From Bacteroidales bacterium (GTDB lineage: Bacteria; Bacteroidota; Bacteroidia; Bacteroidales; UBA932), in contig JAQXOE010000033.1 of NCBI GenBank assembly GCA_029098505.1, forward strand, positions 1 through 58,117: a stretch of DNA of 58,117 nucleotides. The letters are read 5' to 3'. Below the pieces are notes generated by a model. That model did no database searches. It was given only the letters and a program-made list of their open reading frames with translations, and was not told the origin of the DNA. How positions within the stretch are numbered: position 1 is the stretch's first letter; every line of letters starts with the position of its first letter. This document shows, piece by piece, positions 17,296 through 25,640 of the stretch. Made by a program: the position numbers and the translations under genes.

Positions 17296-18639
17296 ATGTC
17301 AAACAGCATCGATTTGAAAAAAGGTCTCAACATTCCGATTTCGGGAGCTGCAGACCTCAGAGTCAAGGACATTGCAAAAGCTGGCACAGTAGCTATCCAA
17401 CCTTCCGATTTCAAGGGCCTTAACCCAAGGCTTCTTGTCAAGGAGGGGGATAAGGTATTGGCCGGATCTCCAGTCCTGGCTGACAAAAAGAACACTGACA
17501 TCCTCATCACTTCGCCGGTCAGCGGTACAGTGGAGCAGGTAGTCAGAGGCGACAAGAGAAAGTTGCTTGCAGTGCTTGTCAAGGCTGACGCTGCACAGGA
17601 GTATGTGGATTTTGGAAAGAATGACCCTGCCAAGCTTTCAGCTGAGCAGGTTAAGGAAGTCCTCCTGAAGAGCGGTCTTTGGGCAGGCTTGATCCAGAGG
17701 CCTTACGGCATCCTGGCAGATCCTGCAGCTGCTCCTAAGGGCATCTTCATCTCTGCATTCAGCACCGCACCTCTGGCTGCGGATACTGAGTTCACCCTGG
17801 CTTCTGAGGCTGCTGCCATGCAGGCTGGTGTCACAGCTCTCGCCAAGCTTGCTCCGGTTCACGTTTCAGTGAACAGCAGCAAGTCTGCGTTCGCAGGAAT
17901 GAAGGACGCCACCGTTCACGTATTCACAGGAAAACATCCTGCCGGCAATGTCGGAGTACAGATTTCACACATTTCACACATCCGCAAGGAGGAGACAGTA
18001 TGGACAGTTTCAGCTGTTGTTCTTGCAGCCATCGGCAAGCTCTTCACCCAGGGCAAGCTCGAACTCAGCAGAAGGGTGGCCGTTACCGGTCCTGCAGCTG
18101 TGGAGCCTGCTTACGTTGAGGTATTGCCAGGAACACCTATGAAATCATTCGAGCCTTTCTACGGTTCAGCTTCCGGCCTGCGCGTCATTTCTGGTGATGT
18201 CCTCACCGGAAGAAATGCGGGCGCTGAAGGATATCTCGGCTTCTTCGACACTCAGGTAAGCATCGTCAGGGAGGGCAACACCCACGAGCTCCTCGGATGG
18301 GCAAGGCCTCTGCGTCTGAACCAGTTCTCATCAACCCGTTCTTACTTCTCTTGGCTCTGCCCTAAGAAGCAGTACGATATGGACACCAACCTCCACGGAG
18401 GCCCAAGAGCCTTCCTTATGTCGGACTCATATTATGCTGATGTCCTTCCTATGGATATCTACCCTCTCTACCTCACCAAGGCCTGCCTTGCCGGAGATAT
18501 TGAGAAGATGGAGAAATTCGGCATCTATGAGGTCCTTCCGGAAGATCTCGCGCTTTGTGAGTTCGTGGATCCTTCAAAGAATTACATTCAGGATATCATC
18601 GCAAAGGGCATTGACCTGATGCTTAAAGAAATGGCTTAA
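17296..18639 (+). CDS. nqrA: Na+-translocating NADH:quinone reductase subunit A
   Basis: 447 residues, close to the usual NqrA length (about 446). It starts MSNSIDLKKGLNIPISG, the typical NqrA opening with the lipoyl-like domain; I chose this ATG because the 17 codons upstream in frame overlap the promoter. Further family signatures are GLNPRLLVKEGDKV, ITSPVSGTVEQVVRGDKRKL, GILADPAAAPKGIFISAFSTAPLAAD and the C-terminal ALCEFVDPSKNYIQDI. NqrA is the cytoplasmic quinone-side subunit and lacks a membrane segment here too. First gene of nqrABCDEF, 5 bp before nqrB. Confidence 0.96.
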   Translation: MSNSIDLKKGLNIPISGAADLRVKDIAKAGTVAIQPSDFKGLNPRLLVKEGDKVLAGSPVLADKKNTDILITSPVSGTVEQVVRGDKRKLLAVLVKADAAQEYVDFGKNDPAKLSAEQVKEVLLKSGLWAGLIQRPYGILADPAAAPKGIFISAFSTAPLAADTEFTLASEAAAMQAGVTALAKLAPVHVSVNSSKSAFAGMKDATVHVFTGKHPAGNVGVQISHISHIRKEETVWTVSAVVLAAIGKLFTQGKLELSRRVAVTGPAAVEPAYVEVLPGTPMKSFEPFYGSASGLRVISGDVLTGRNAGAEGYLGFFDTQVSIVREGNTHELLGWARPLRLNQFSSTRSYFSWLCPKKQYDMDTNLHGGPRAFLMSDSYYADVLPMDIYPLYLTKACLAGDIEKMEKFGIYEVLPEDLALCEFVDPSKNYIQDIIAKGIDLMLKEMA

Positions 18640-18644
18640 AAGTT

Positions 18645-19736
18645 ATGAACAAGATTTTTGAAAAAGGCGGCAAGCTTTACTGGCTGCACTCAACTGTCGA
18701 TGCTTTTGAGACATTCCTCAATGTTCCTGATACAGTTTCCCTCAAGGGTACTCACGTCAAGGATTCCATTGACCTCAAGAGAATCGTCATCATCGCTCTT
18801 ATTTCCACCATTCCTGCTGCATTGTTCGGAATGTGGAACGTCGGATACCAGCACAGCATCGCCATCGGCGCAGATCCTGCTTTCTGGTCTGATTTCTTCT
18901 ACGGACTTCTCAAGGTCCTCCCTCTCTATATTGTATCTTATGTCGTAGGTCTCGGTATAGAGTTCGCTTCCGCCCAGATTCGCGGCGAAGAAGTGAATGA
19001 GGGTTACCTTATGACAGGTTTCCTCATTCCTCTTATCGTTCCTGTAACCACTCCTCTCTGGATGCTCGCCATCGCAGTCGCTTTTGCTGTCATCTTCGGA
19101 AAGGAAGTGTTCGGAGGTACCGGTATGAACATCTGGAACCCTGCCCTCCTCACCCGTGCATTCCTCTTCTTCTCTTATCCTAGCGCAATGTCAGGAGACA
19201 AGGTTTGGGTAGCAGGAGCACCTGACGGATTCTCGGGAGCAACCCCTCTCGCACAGGCAGCTGCAAATGGAGCCGATTCAGTAAGCTTTATGGATATGTT
19301 CCTCGGAACTGTCTCAGGTTCAGTAGGTGAGACTTCAGCCCTGGCAATACTCCTCGGCGCCATCATCCTCATCTGGACCAATGTGGCAAGCTGGAAGATT
19401 ATGCTTTCTTCAGTGCTCGGTGCTCTCTGCGTGGGCGGTCTTGCACAGCTCGGAGGTCTTACCGACATTCCTTGCTACTACCATCTGGTAATGGGTGGCT
19501 TTGCATTCGGTGCAGTCTTTATGGCTACCGACCCTGTTACAGCAGCCCAGACCGAGTGCGGCAAGTGGATTTACGGCTTCCTCATCGGTGCTATCTGCGT
19601 CATCGTGCGTCTGTTCAACCCTGGCTATGCTGAGGGTATGATGCTCGCGATCCTTCTCGGAAACACCTTCGCACCTCTCATCGACCATTGCGTAGTAAGC
19701 GCACATATTTCAAGAAAGGCAAAGAAAATCGCTTAA
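18645..19736 (+). CDS. nqrB: Na+-translocating NADH:quinone reductase subunit B
   Basis: A 363-residue membrane subunit with about ten hydrophobic helices. It carries the covalent FMN attachment motif SGAT at residues 197-200, with Thr200 as the expected flavinylated residue (GAPDGFSGATPLAQ). Other NqrB/RnfD-family signatures are GKEVFGGTGMNIWNPALLTRAF and FMATDPVTAAQTECGKWIYG. It is shorter than the proteobacterial subunit (about 410) at the N-terminus. NqrB carries part of the Na+ path and the electron route from NqrC to quinone. Second gene of the operon; nqrC follows after 3 bp. Confidence 0.96.
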   Translation: MNKIFEKGGKLYWLHSTVDAFETFLNVPDTVSLKGTHVKDSIDLKRIVIIALISTIPAALFGMWNVGYQHSIAIGADPAFWSDFFYGLLKVLPLYIVSYVVGLGIEFASAQIRGEEVNEGYLMTGFLIPLIVPVTTPLWMLAIAVAFAVIFGKEVFGGTGMNIWNPALLTRAFLFFSYPSAMSGDKVWVAGAPDGFSGATPLAQAAANGADSVSFMDMFLGTVSGSVGETSALAILLGAIILIWTNVASWKIMLSSVLGALCVGGLAQLGGLTDIPCYYHLVMGGFAFGAVFMATDPVTAAQTECGKWIYGFLIGAICVIVRLFNPGYAEGMMLAILLGNTFAPLIDHCVVSAHISRKAKKIA

Positions 19737-19739
19737 GTT

Positions 19740-20603
19740 ATGAATACAAACAACAATATATATACAGTAGTATATACAGCGGTGATAGTAATCATCGTAT
19801 CTGCGGTTCTTGCCTTTGCTTCTTCATCTCTCAAGAGCAAGCAGGAGGCAAACGAAAAGGCTGAGGTCATCAGCCAGATTCTCACTGCCGGCAAGTTCGG
19901 CGAGAAGGCTGAATGGACTGCCAAGGGCAATGACGCCATCCTCTCATTCTACAAGGAGAACATCGCTGAGGCCTACACTGTCAATGCCGCAGGAGAGAAG
20001 GTAAAGGACCTCGATGTCACCAACGCCCAGGTATATACCGTTTCTGACCTCAAGGCACAGAACTACAATATCAAGGATGGCAATGAGACCAGCCTTCCGG
20101 TTTATGTTTTCAACAACGGTACAGTTGTCGTTCCTATCTATGGAGCCGGCCTTTGGGGACCGGTTTGGGGCTATCTCGGATTCGCCGCTGACCGCAACAA
20201 CATCATCGGAGCATACTTCGACCACGCTTCAGAGACCCCGGGCCTCGGTGGCAAGATCAAGGATGACCCGGCTTTCCGTCAGATGTTCGAAGGCAAGAAG
20301 ATCGACTTCAGTGATGTCACCCCATTCGCCATCGTGAAGGGCGGTGCAAACGGCAAGGCAAATGCCATCGACGCCATCTCGGGCGCAACTATGACCTCTA
20401 ACGGTGTCAGCGATGCCATCAACAACTGGATCAATGCGTTCAAGGGCTTCCTCTCATCAGCTGAGGCTTGCTGCGGTGAACACGAGGGTGAGCATTGCGG
20501 CAATTGCGAGCACGAAGGCGAGCACTCAGGCAATTGCGAAAACGAAGGCCAGCACGAAGCTCACGAAGGCGAGCACTGCGGCAATTGTGAAAATGAAAAG
20601 TAA
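19740..20603 (+). CDS. nqrC: Na+-translocating NADH:quinone reductase subunit C with Cys/His/Glu-rich tail
   Basis: 287 residues: one N-terminal membrane helix (about residues 9-29), then the periplasmic FMN-binding domain. The covalent flavin motif SGATMTS is at residues 214-220, so Thr217 should carry FMN; GLWGPVWGYLGF and ETPGLGGKI are further NqrC signatures. The family domain ends near residue 238. After it comes a 49-residue tail made of GEHCGNCE-like units, with 7 Cys, 7 His and 14 Glu. That tail is not part of the NqrC domains I know and looks like a metal-binding sequence. The codons stay in frame up to a double stop (TAA TAG), and nqrD follows after 16 bp. Confidence 0.94.
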   Translation: MNTNNNIYTVVYTAVIVIIVSAVLAFASSSLKSKQEANEKAEVISQILTAGKFGEKAEWTAKGNDAILSFYKENIAEAYTVNAAGEKVKDLDVTNAQVYTVSDLKAQNYNIKDGNETSLPVYVFNNGTVVVPIYGAGLWGPVWGYLGFAADRNNIIGAYFDHASETPGLGGKIKDDPAFRQMFEGKKIDFSDVTPFAIVKGGANGKANAIDAISGATMTSNGVSDAINNWINAFKGFLSSAEACCGEHEGEHCGNCEHEGEHSGNCENEGQHEAHEGEHCGNCENEK

Positions 20604-20605
20604 TA

Positions 20606-20611
20606 GGGAGG
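20606..20611 (+). promoter_or_regulatory. Shine-Dalgarno-like sequence of nqrD
   Basis: GGGAGG, 8 bp before the nqrD ATG at 20620. Most genes in this window lack such a site, so it stands out and supports the start. Confidence 0.55.
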
Positions 20612-20619
20612 AATAATCA

Positions 20620-21225
20620 ATGGGAAATCTTAAAGAAACAATTCTCAATCCGATCACCAAGGGCAATCCTATCACTGTCCTTGTCCTCGGTATATGCTCC
20701 TCACTCGCAGTTACAGTCGAGCTCAAAGGAGCTTGCGTGATGGCTCTCTCAGTTATTGCAGTCACAGGCCTTTCCAGCCTCGTTATCTCTCTCTTGAGAA
20801 AGACCATTCCTAACCGTGTACGTATCATCGTGCAGCTTGTGGTTGTCGCTATGATGGTTATCCTTGTTGACCAGCTCCTCAAGGCTTTCGCATATGCGAT
20901 TGACAAGCAACTCTCCGTTTATATCGGTCTGATCATCACCAACTGTATTGTGATGGGCCGTATCGAGGCCTTCGCCCTCGGTAACAAGCCTATCCCTTCA
21001 CTCCTTGACGGACTTGCAAATGGTGTCGGTTATGGCGCGATTCTCATCATCATCGCATTCTTCCGTGAGCTCTTCGGTTCAGGTACCCTCTTCGGAATTC
21101 CTGTACTCTCAGCCATCGGTTATACCAACAACGGTCTTATGATACTTCCTCCTATGGCCCTCATCCTTCTCGGATGCGTTATCTGGGCACAGAGAAGCAT
21201 ACAGAAAGACCTCCAGGAGAAATAA
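20620..21225 (+). CDS. nqrD: Na+-translocating NADH:quinone reductase subunit D
   Basis: A 201-residue integral membrane protein with about six helices. Family signatures: NPITKGNPITVLVLGICSSL near the N-terminus, with the half-site Cys of the paired NqrD/NqrE iron centre, the VRIIVQLVVVAMMVILVDQ helix and GLIITNCIVMGRIEAFA with the second conserved Cys. NqrD pairs with NqrE as an inverted-topology couple around a membrane iron-sulfur centre. It is preceded by a strong ribosome-binding site and followed by nqrE after 19 bp. Confidence 0.96.
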   Translation: MGNLKETILNPITKGNPITVLVLGICSSLAVTVELKGACVMALSVIAVTGLSSLVISLLRKTIPNRVRIIVQLVVVAMMVILVDQLLKAFAYAIDKQLSVYIGLIITNCIVMGRIEAFALGNKPIPSLLDGLANGVGYGAILIIIAFFRELFGSGTLFGIPVLSAIGYTNNGLMILPPMALILLGCVIWAQRSIQKDLQEK

Positions 21226-21244
21226 TTAAAAGACACTATCGATT

Positions 21245-21850
21245 ATGGAATATTTAAGCTTATTCGTAAAGTCAATCTTCGTTGACAATATGATTTTTGC
21301 ATACTTCCTCGGTATGTGTTCATACCTGGCAGTATCAAAGAATGTAAAAACAGCGAACGGCTTGGGTCTTGCAGTCATCTTCGTGCTTGTCTGCACCCTT
21401 CCGCTCAACTACCTTCTCAATAAATACGTCCTCACTCCCGGTGAGAACTGCATCTTCGGACCGAACGTGGATCTGAGCTTCCTCAGCTTCATCCTCTTCA
21501 TTGCCATAATTGCGGCTTTCGTCCAGCTTGTCGAGATGATTGTAGAGAAGTTCCTTCCTTCACTGTATTCTTCATTGGGTATCTTCCTTCCGTTGATTGC
21601 CGTTAACTGCGCCATCCTCGGTGGATCACTCTTCATGCAGCAGAAGGATTTCGTAAACGTTGGTGAATCAGCAGTATACGCTCTTGGTAGCGGTATCGGT
21701 TGGTATCTGGCCATCGTAGCCCTCGCAGCTATTCGTGAGAAGCTTTCTTACGCAAACGTTCCTGCAGGACTCAAGGGCACAGGCATCACCTTCATCACAG
21801 TAGGTCTTATGGGTATAGCATTCATGGCCTTTATGGGCATTTCACTTTAG
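21245..21850 (+). CDS. nqrE: Na+-translocating NADH:quinone reductase subunit E
   Basis: A 201-residue membrane protein paralogous to NqrD with opposite topology. Signatures: [20 protein letters not shown] and [20 protein letters not shown] with one conserved Cys, and the second Cys region [19 protein letters not shown]. These half-sites with those of NqrD hold the intramembrane iron centre that passes electrons from NqrF. The stop TAG at 21848-21850 overlaps the nqrF ribosome-binding site. Confidence 0.96.
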   Translation: MEYLSLFVKSIFVDNMIFAYFLGMCSYLAVSKNVKTANGLGLAVIFVLVCTLPLNYLLNKYVLTPGENCIFGPNVDLSFLSFILFIAIIAAFVQLVEMIVEKFLPSLYSSLGIFLPLIAVNCAILGGSLFMQQKDFVNVGESAVYALGSGIGWYLAIVALAAIREKLSYANVPAGLKGTGITFITVGLMGIAFMAFMGISL

Positions 21851-21855
21851 GAGGA
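21849..21855 (+). promoter_or_regulatory. Shine-Dalgarno sequence of nqrF overlapping the nqrE stop
   Basis: AGGAGGA begins in the nqrE stop codon and lies 7 bp before the nqrF ATG, an almost perfect site and rare in this window. It suggests translational coupling of nqrE and nqrF. Confidence 0.6.
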
Positions 21856-21862
21856 TAGAGAT

Positions 21863-23134
21863 ATGAGTACAGTATTAGCATCAATCATCGTTACTACCAT
21901 AGTAACTCTCATCCTTGTGGTTCTCCTTCTTATCGTTAAGTCGGCGATCACACCTAAAGGATCCATCAAACTCGATATCAATGACGGAAAGAAGGTTCTG
22001 GACGTCAAGCCGGGCGGCACCCTTATGGGTACCCTCGCTGACAACGGTATCTTCCTTCCTTCAGCCTGCGGTGGAAAGGCCAATTGCGGTCAGTGCAAGA
22101 TTCAGGTTGTAGAAGGCGGCGGTGAGATTCTTCCTACCGAGGTAGGTTTCTTCAACCGCAAGCAGATCAAGGAAGGCTGGAGACTCGGCTGCCAGGTCAA
22201 GATCAAGGAGAATATCAAGGTCCAGATGGACGAAAGCGCCCTCAGCATCAAGAAGCTTGAGTGCGAGGTAATCTCAAATGACAACGTGGCTACCTTTATC
22301 AAGGAGTTTACAGTCAAACTTCCTGAGGGAGAGAACATCGAGTTCAAGTCCGGTCAGTATATCCAGATCGATATCCCAAGATACGAACTTGATTTCAAGG
22401 ATATCGATGTTGCACCTGAATACAGGAGCGATTGGGAGAAGTACGGCTTCTTCAATCTCCACTCTTCAAACCCTGTGGATACCATCAGAGCATACTCTAT
22501 GGCCTCTTACCCTGGTGAAAAGGGCATTATCAAGCTCAACGTGCGTATTGCCACACCTCCATTCGACAGGTCAGTTCCAAGAGAGCTTGGTCCTAAGCTT
22601 CTTCCTGTAAACCCTGGTATCGCATCTTCATATGTATTCACAAGAAAGCCTGGTGACAAGGTGATGATCTCAGGTCCTTACGGTGAATTCCTCCTTCCAA
22701 AGGATGATCCTGACAGTCAGGAGTACATCTTTGTGGGTGGTGGTGCAGGTATGGCTCCTCTCCGCAGCCACATCATGCAGCTCTTCAAGACTCTCAGAAC
22801 CAAGAAGACCGTTCACTTCTTCTATGGTGCACGCGCACTCGTCGAGGCATTCTATCTCGAGGACTTCGCTGAGATCGAGAGAGAGTTCCCTAACTTCAAG
22901 TTCCACCTCGCCCTCGACCGTCCGGACCCTGCAGCTGATGCAGCCGGCGTTCCTTATGTAGCTGGTTTCGTTCACAATGTTATGTACGAGACCTACCTTA
23001 AGAACCACGAGGCTCCAGAGGACATCAAGTACTTTATGTGCGGTCCTCCTATGATGGTAGGCGCTGTGAACAACCTTCTCGACTCACTCGGAGTGGATCC
23101 TGCAAATATCCTCTACGACAACTTCGGAGGTTAA
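21863..23134 (+). CDS. nqrF: Na+-translocating NADH:quinone reductase subunit F
   Basis: A 423-residue NADH-oxidising subunit. One N-terminal helix (about residues 4-26) is followed by a 2Fe-2S ferredoxin domain with Cys69, Cys75, Cys78 and Cys110 in the C-x5-C-x2-C pattern, then a ferredoxin-NADP+ reductase-like FAD domain (TIRAYSMASYPGE) and an NADH domain (FVGGGAGMAPLRSHI and YFMCGPPMMVGAV). All cofactor residues needed for NADH to FAD to 2Fe-2S transfer are visible. It is the last gene of the operon and is followed by a long hairpin. Confidence 0.97.
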   Translation: MSTVLASIIVTTIVTLILVVLLLIVKSAITPKGSIKLDINDGKKVLDVKPGGTLMGTLADNGIFLPSACGGKANCGQCKIQVVEGGGEILPTEVGFFNRKQIKEGWRLGCQVKIKENIKVQMDESALSIKKLECEVISNDNVATFIKEFTVKLPEGENIEFKSGQYIQIDIPRYELDFKDIDVAPEYRSDWEKYGFFNLHSSNPVDTIRAYSMASYPGEKGIIKLNVRIATPPFDRSVPRELGPKLLPVNPGIASSYVFTRKPGDKVMISGPYGEFLLPKDDPDSQEYIFVGGGAGMAPLRSHIMQLFKTLRTKKTVHFFYGARALVEAFYLEDFAEIEREFPNFKFHLALDRPDPAADAAGVPYVAGFVHNVMYETYLKNHEAPEDIKYFMCGPPMMVGAVNNLLDSLGVDPANILYDNFGG

Positions 23135-23149
23135 TCGAAATTAATAGTA

Positions 23150-23192
23150 GCAAAGAGGGTGACTAATACTAAGTGTTAGTCACCCTCTTTGC
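23150..23192 (+). terminator. Long perfect hairpin after nqrF
   Basis: A 17-bp perfect stem: 23150-23166 pairs with 23176-23192 around a 9-nt loop. The core is AAAGAGGGTGACTAA and its complement. The 3' arm contains CTCTTT but no T-run follows, so it may act as a transcript end stabiliser as much as a terminator. The same GTGAC core recurs after tpiA and the acyl-CoA ligase gene. Confidence 0.7.
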
Positions 23193-23278
23193 TATCGTGA
23201 AATGATAAGATTCATTGAAATAGCCGTGGTACCCCGGTGACTTTTATGAATTTTATAAGGATTGACCTCGCTCTATTC

Positions 23279-23286
23279 TATATTCG
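23279..23286 (+). promoter_or_regulatory. -7 element upstream of the fimbrillin-like gene
   Basis: TATATTCG, 49 bp before the ATG at 23336. A TTG lies at 23262-23264 but only 14 bp upstream, shorter than the usual 17-23. Confidence 0.45.
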
Positions 23287-23335
23287 CGTTCGGATAAGGT
23301 CGGTGAAGCTTTTCCGATCGTGAGATTCGAAGACT

Positions 23336-24655
23336 ATGAGAAACCAAATGTTTAATCATCTCTCAAAGATTTTTCTTGTGGCAGCTCTTGTCACAAATTG
23401 CTTGCTTGTTATCAATTTTTGCTTTCTTGTGTCCTGCAGCGGATCCGACCACTTTTCCGAAACTGGAGGATATGATGGTTTGAAGTATGAACAGACCATT
23501 CTGATTAGTAATCTGGTAGATGTGGAAAGGCAAGAGACCAAGGCCTCGCTGGGCAGAGTCTCAGATATAGCTGGAATAAAGAGCCTCGATATCTTTGTAT
23601 TCGATGATGACGAGTTATCGAGAATTGATTCATATATACATTATGACTTGCCTCAGGGTCCTTACCAGAAAATCAGTTCGGGTAAGGGTGATAAACATCT
23701 TGTTGTTCTGGCGAATCTTGCCAGAGCCTATATTAATCCTTTGGATATCAGGAATTATGAGCAGCTGGAGAGTCTGAGATACAGTCTAAAGGATGAGGAC
23801 CCATCCTTCCCGGTAATGAGCGGCGAAGCCTGGTTTTTATCCGGTGAGCAGGAAACTATCAACGTACATCTTTCTCCTTTGATCTCGAATGTATGCTTGG
23901 ATTTCGTCAAAGTAAACTTTTCTGGGAGAGGCTACAAGAGCCGTACACTTGAGAATGCCAGTGTTTATCTTACCAATGTCTCGGGAAGCGCAGAGATACT
24001 CAGAAACGACGGTTTCAAGCTGAACGAGGTGGCGAATGCCAGCCGTCTGGATGAACACTACCTTAGCACTATGAGGCATCCGGAGATGTTGTACAGCCGT
24101 TTTACTCCGGGACAATGGAAGGCGGTGAACCTGTATTGTTACCCAAATGACAGCGCTGATGGAGTCTTGGGCAGCGAGAATACGAGACTTGTGGTGCAAG
24201 GGGATATAGACGGAAGCACTTATTACTACCCTATTGAGATTAATCAGGAGGGCTTCGGGTACAGCGGAGGGCCTTTGGGGGTCGGGCGTGCTGTCAAATA
24301 CAGCTATGCCTTGACCATCACCCGGAAGGGCAGCAGTTCACCTGATACTCCTTTGCCACCGGAAGAGGAAGTGAAGACCGGCAGGATTGAACTTTACCCC
24401 GGGCAGTTCATCACCGGCAAGGATGGGGACAAAGTACATATCTGGTGCGAGCTCTATCCTCCTGACACTCCCCTGGATATTTGCATTGACGATTTGGAGT
24501 ACGATGTCGCGAGAGGAATCTACAGTTACGAGCTGGACGAAGACGGACACGGGGTGACATTGACCCTATTGGGCAATGGCTCGGGTATGTTCACTATTGA
24601 CGCCGGGCCACCTGTCAACCAGGGATTCCTCGTGATAGTGGTCGTCAACCCATAG
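23336..24655 (+). CDS. Fimbrillin-family (FimA/Mfa-like) lipoprotein
   Basis: 439 residues with a long lipoprotein signal (lipobox LVSC, Cys at about residue 34). The segment DIAGIKSLDIFVFDDDELSRIDSYI followed by GKGDKHLVVLANLA is the pattern at the start of Bacteroidetes type V pilus proteins (FimA/Mfa1 stalk and Mfa2-type anchor proteins), and SLRYSLKDEDPSFPVMSGEAWF fits the same fold. A proline-rich joint (SSPDTPLPPEEE) leads to a short C-terminal beta domain. No other fimbrial gene is adjacent, so whether it is a subunit, an anchor or a solitary surface lipoprotein is open. It is followed by a convergent Stealth gene. Confidence 0.65.
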   Translation: MRNQMFNHLSKIFLVAALVTNCLLVINFCFLVSCSGSDHFSETGGYDGLKYEQTILISNLVDVERQETKASLGRVSDIAGIKSLDIFVFDDDELSRIDSYIHYDLPQGPYQKISSGKGDKHLVVLANLARAYINPLDIRNYEQLESLRYSLKDEDPSFPVMSGEAWFLSGEQETINVHLSPLISNVCLDFVKVNFSGRGYKSRTLENASVYLTNVSGSAEILRNDGFKLNEVANASRLDEHYLSTMRHPEMLYSRFTPGQWKAVNLYCYPNDSADGVLGSENTRLVVQGDIDGSTYYYPIEINQEGFGYSGGPLGVGRAVKYSYALTITRKGSSSPDTPLPPEEEVKTGRIELYPGQFITGKDGDKVHIWCELYPPDTPLDICIDDLEYDVARGIYSYELDEDGHGVTLTLLGNGSGMFTIDAGPPVNQGFLVIVVVNP

Positions 24656-24719
24656 TGACAGCAGCAAATAAAGGAGCCTTGGACGCTTAAGCCGGCTGTG
24701 ATGGAAAAACAGTCTATGC

Positions 24720-25601
24720 TTATATTTCGAAGGCAGACTTAGCGGGGAACTTACGGCTGAAAGAATCCAGCAAGGTGGTACGGACAGCTTCAAACTTCTC
24801 TTGGGACATACTTACATCATTGATACATAATATTTTAGCCCTGGGGTTTATGATGTTTTCCCTAAGTTTGTCCAGACTTGAGACAGCCAGTGACAGATGC
24901 TTTTTCGAGAGACGTTTCTGAATTACTGAGCCTGTAAAGAAGGCGTAATCGCAGAAGGCGTAGTAATTGAGATTGTCCTTTGTACGGAGTTTGCTTATAC
25001 TGGCGTCCAAGGCTTCTGCTTCACGGGCCCAAAGTTCCTCACATTTGCTTTTAAGCAGGGGGCTGCAGATGTGCTGGGGACGGACATAACTGATGAAATG
25101 AGATGTTCCGGAGGCTCTGCGGGCCAGTCTGTCAGAGTTTTTTACGTGTTTGTCGTACAGACTGTATGCCACATACATCGGGGTGAGCTTCATTACGGCC
25201 TTGCCGTTTTTGAAGAAATCCTCCTCGGAACAGTCCATTACCGGGAAGAAGTCATCATTGAAATAAATGAATTCCTCACTCAGTCCTGGTATTCTGTGCA
25301 TATACATCTCTATTGCGGTACTGTTGAATACCGGAAGATGTTTGGCTGGGATAATATCCTTGTGCAGTACAATATGAAGTTTGCTTCTATCCACCCATTC
25401 CGGCACCTGAGTATCGCCTGACACTATCAGATACACATTCTTGATGTAAGGAAGATGAATCTCTATGCCCCTGAGGAGGTATTTGAGTGTGCCCCAGTCA
25501 CGGAAACGCTTGTCCAGAAAGCTTTCCATTCCGACAGTGGCGATATAGTCTTTCTGCCACTCGGGGTCAAGACCGTTCACATAAGTTATGACTGCATCCA
25601 T
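24720..25601 (-). CDS. Stealth family sugar-phosphate transferase
   Basis: A 293-residue protein with the conserved Stealth regions: CR1 (MDAVITYVNGLDPEW), CR2 (FRDWGTLKYLLRGIE, PYIKNVYLIVSGDTQVPEWV) and CR3/CR4 (EMYMHRIPGLSEEFIYFNDDFFPV and KLTPMYVAYSLYDKH). Stealth proteins are hexose-1-phosphate transferases that build phosphodiester-linked surface polysaccharides. The first helix-strand starts directly at CR1, so this is the compact form without extra N-terminal domain. It lies 39 bp downstream of uvrA on the same strand with no other polysaccharide gene next to it. Its acceptor glycan cannot be inferred. Confidence 0.85.
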   Translation of the reverse strand: MDAVITYVNGLDPEWQKDYIATVGMESFLDKRFRDWGTLKYLLRGIEIHLPYIKNVYLIVSGDTQVPEWVDRSKLHIVLHKDIIPAKHLPVFNSTAIEMYMHRIPGLSEEFIYFNDDFFPVMDCSEEDFFKNGKAVMKLTPMYVAYSLYDKHVKNSDRLARRASGTSHFISYVRPQHICSPLLKSKCEELWAREAEALDASISKLRTKDNLNYYAFCDYAFFTGSVIQKRLSKKHLSLAVSSLDKLRENIINPRAKILCINDVSMSQEKFEAVRTTLLDSFSRKFPAKSAFEI

Positions 25602-25640
25602 ATTGTCCGGAAAGTTTTGTAACGCCTATGAGTCATTCAA

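Noticed and set aside
20456..20603. NqrC tail as a separate small metallothionein-like gene
   Set aside because: There is no start codon or ribosome-binding site at the border and the frame is continuous with nqrC.
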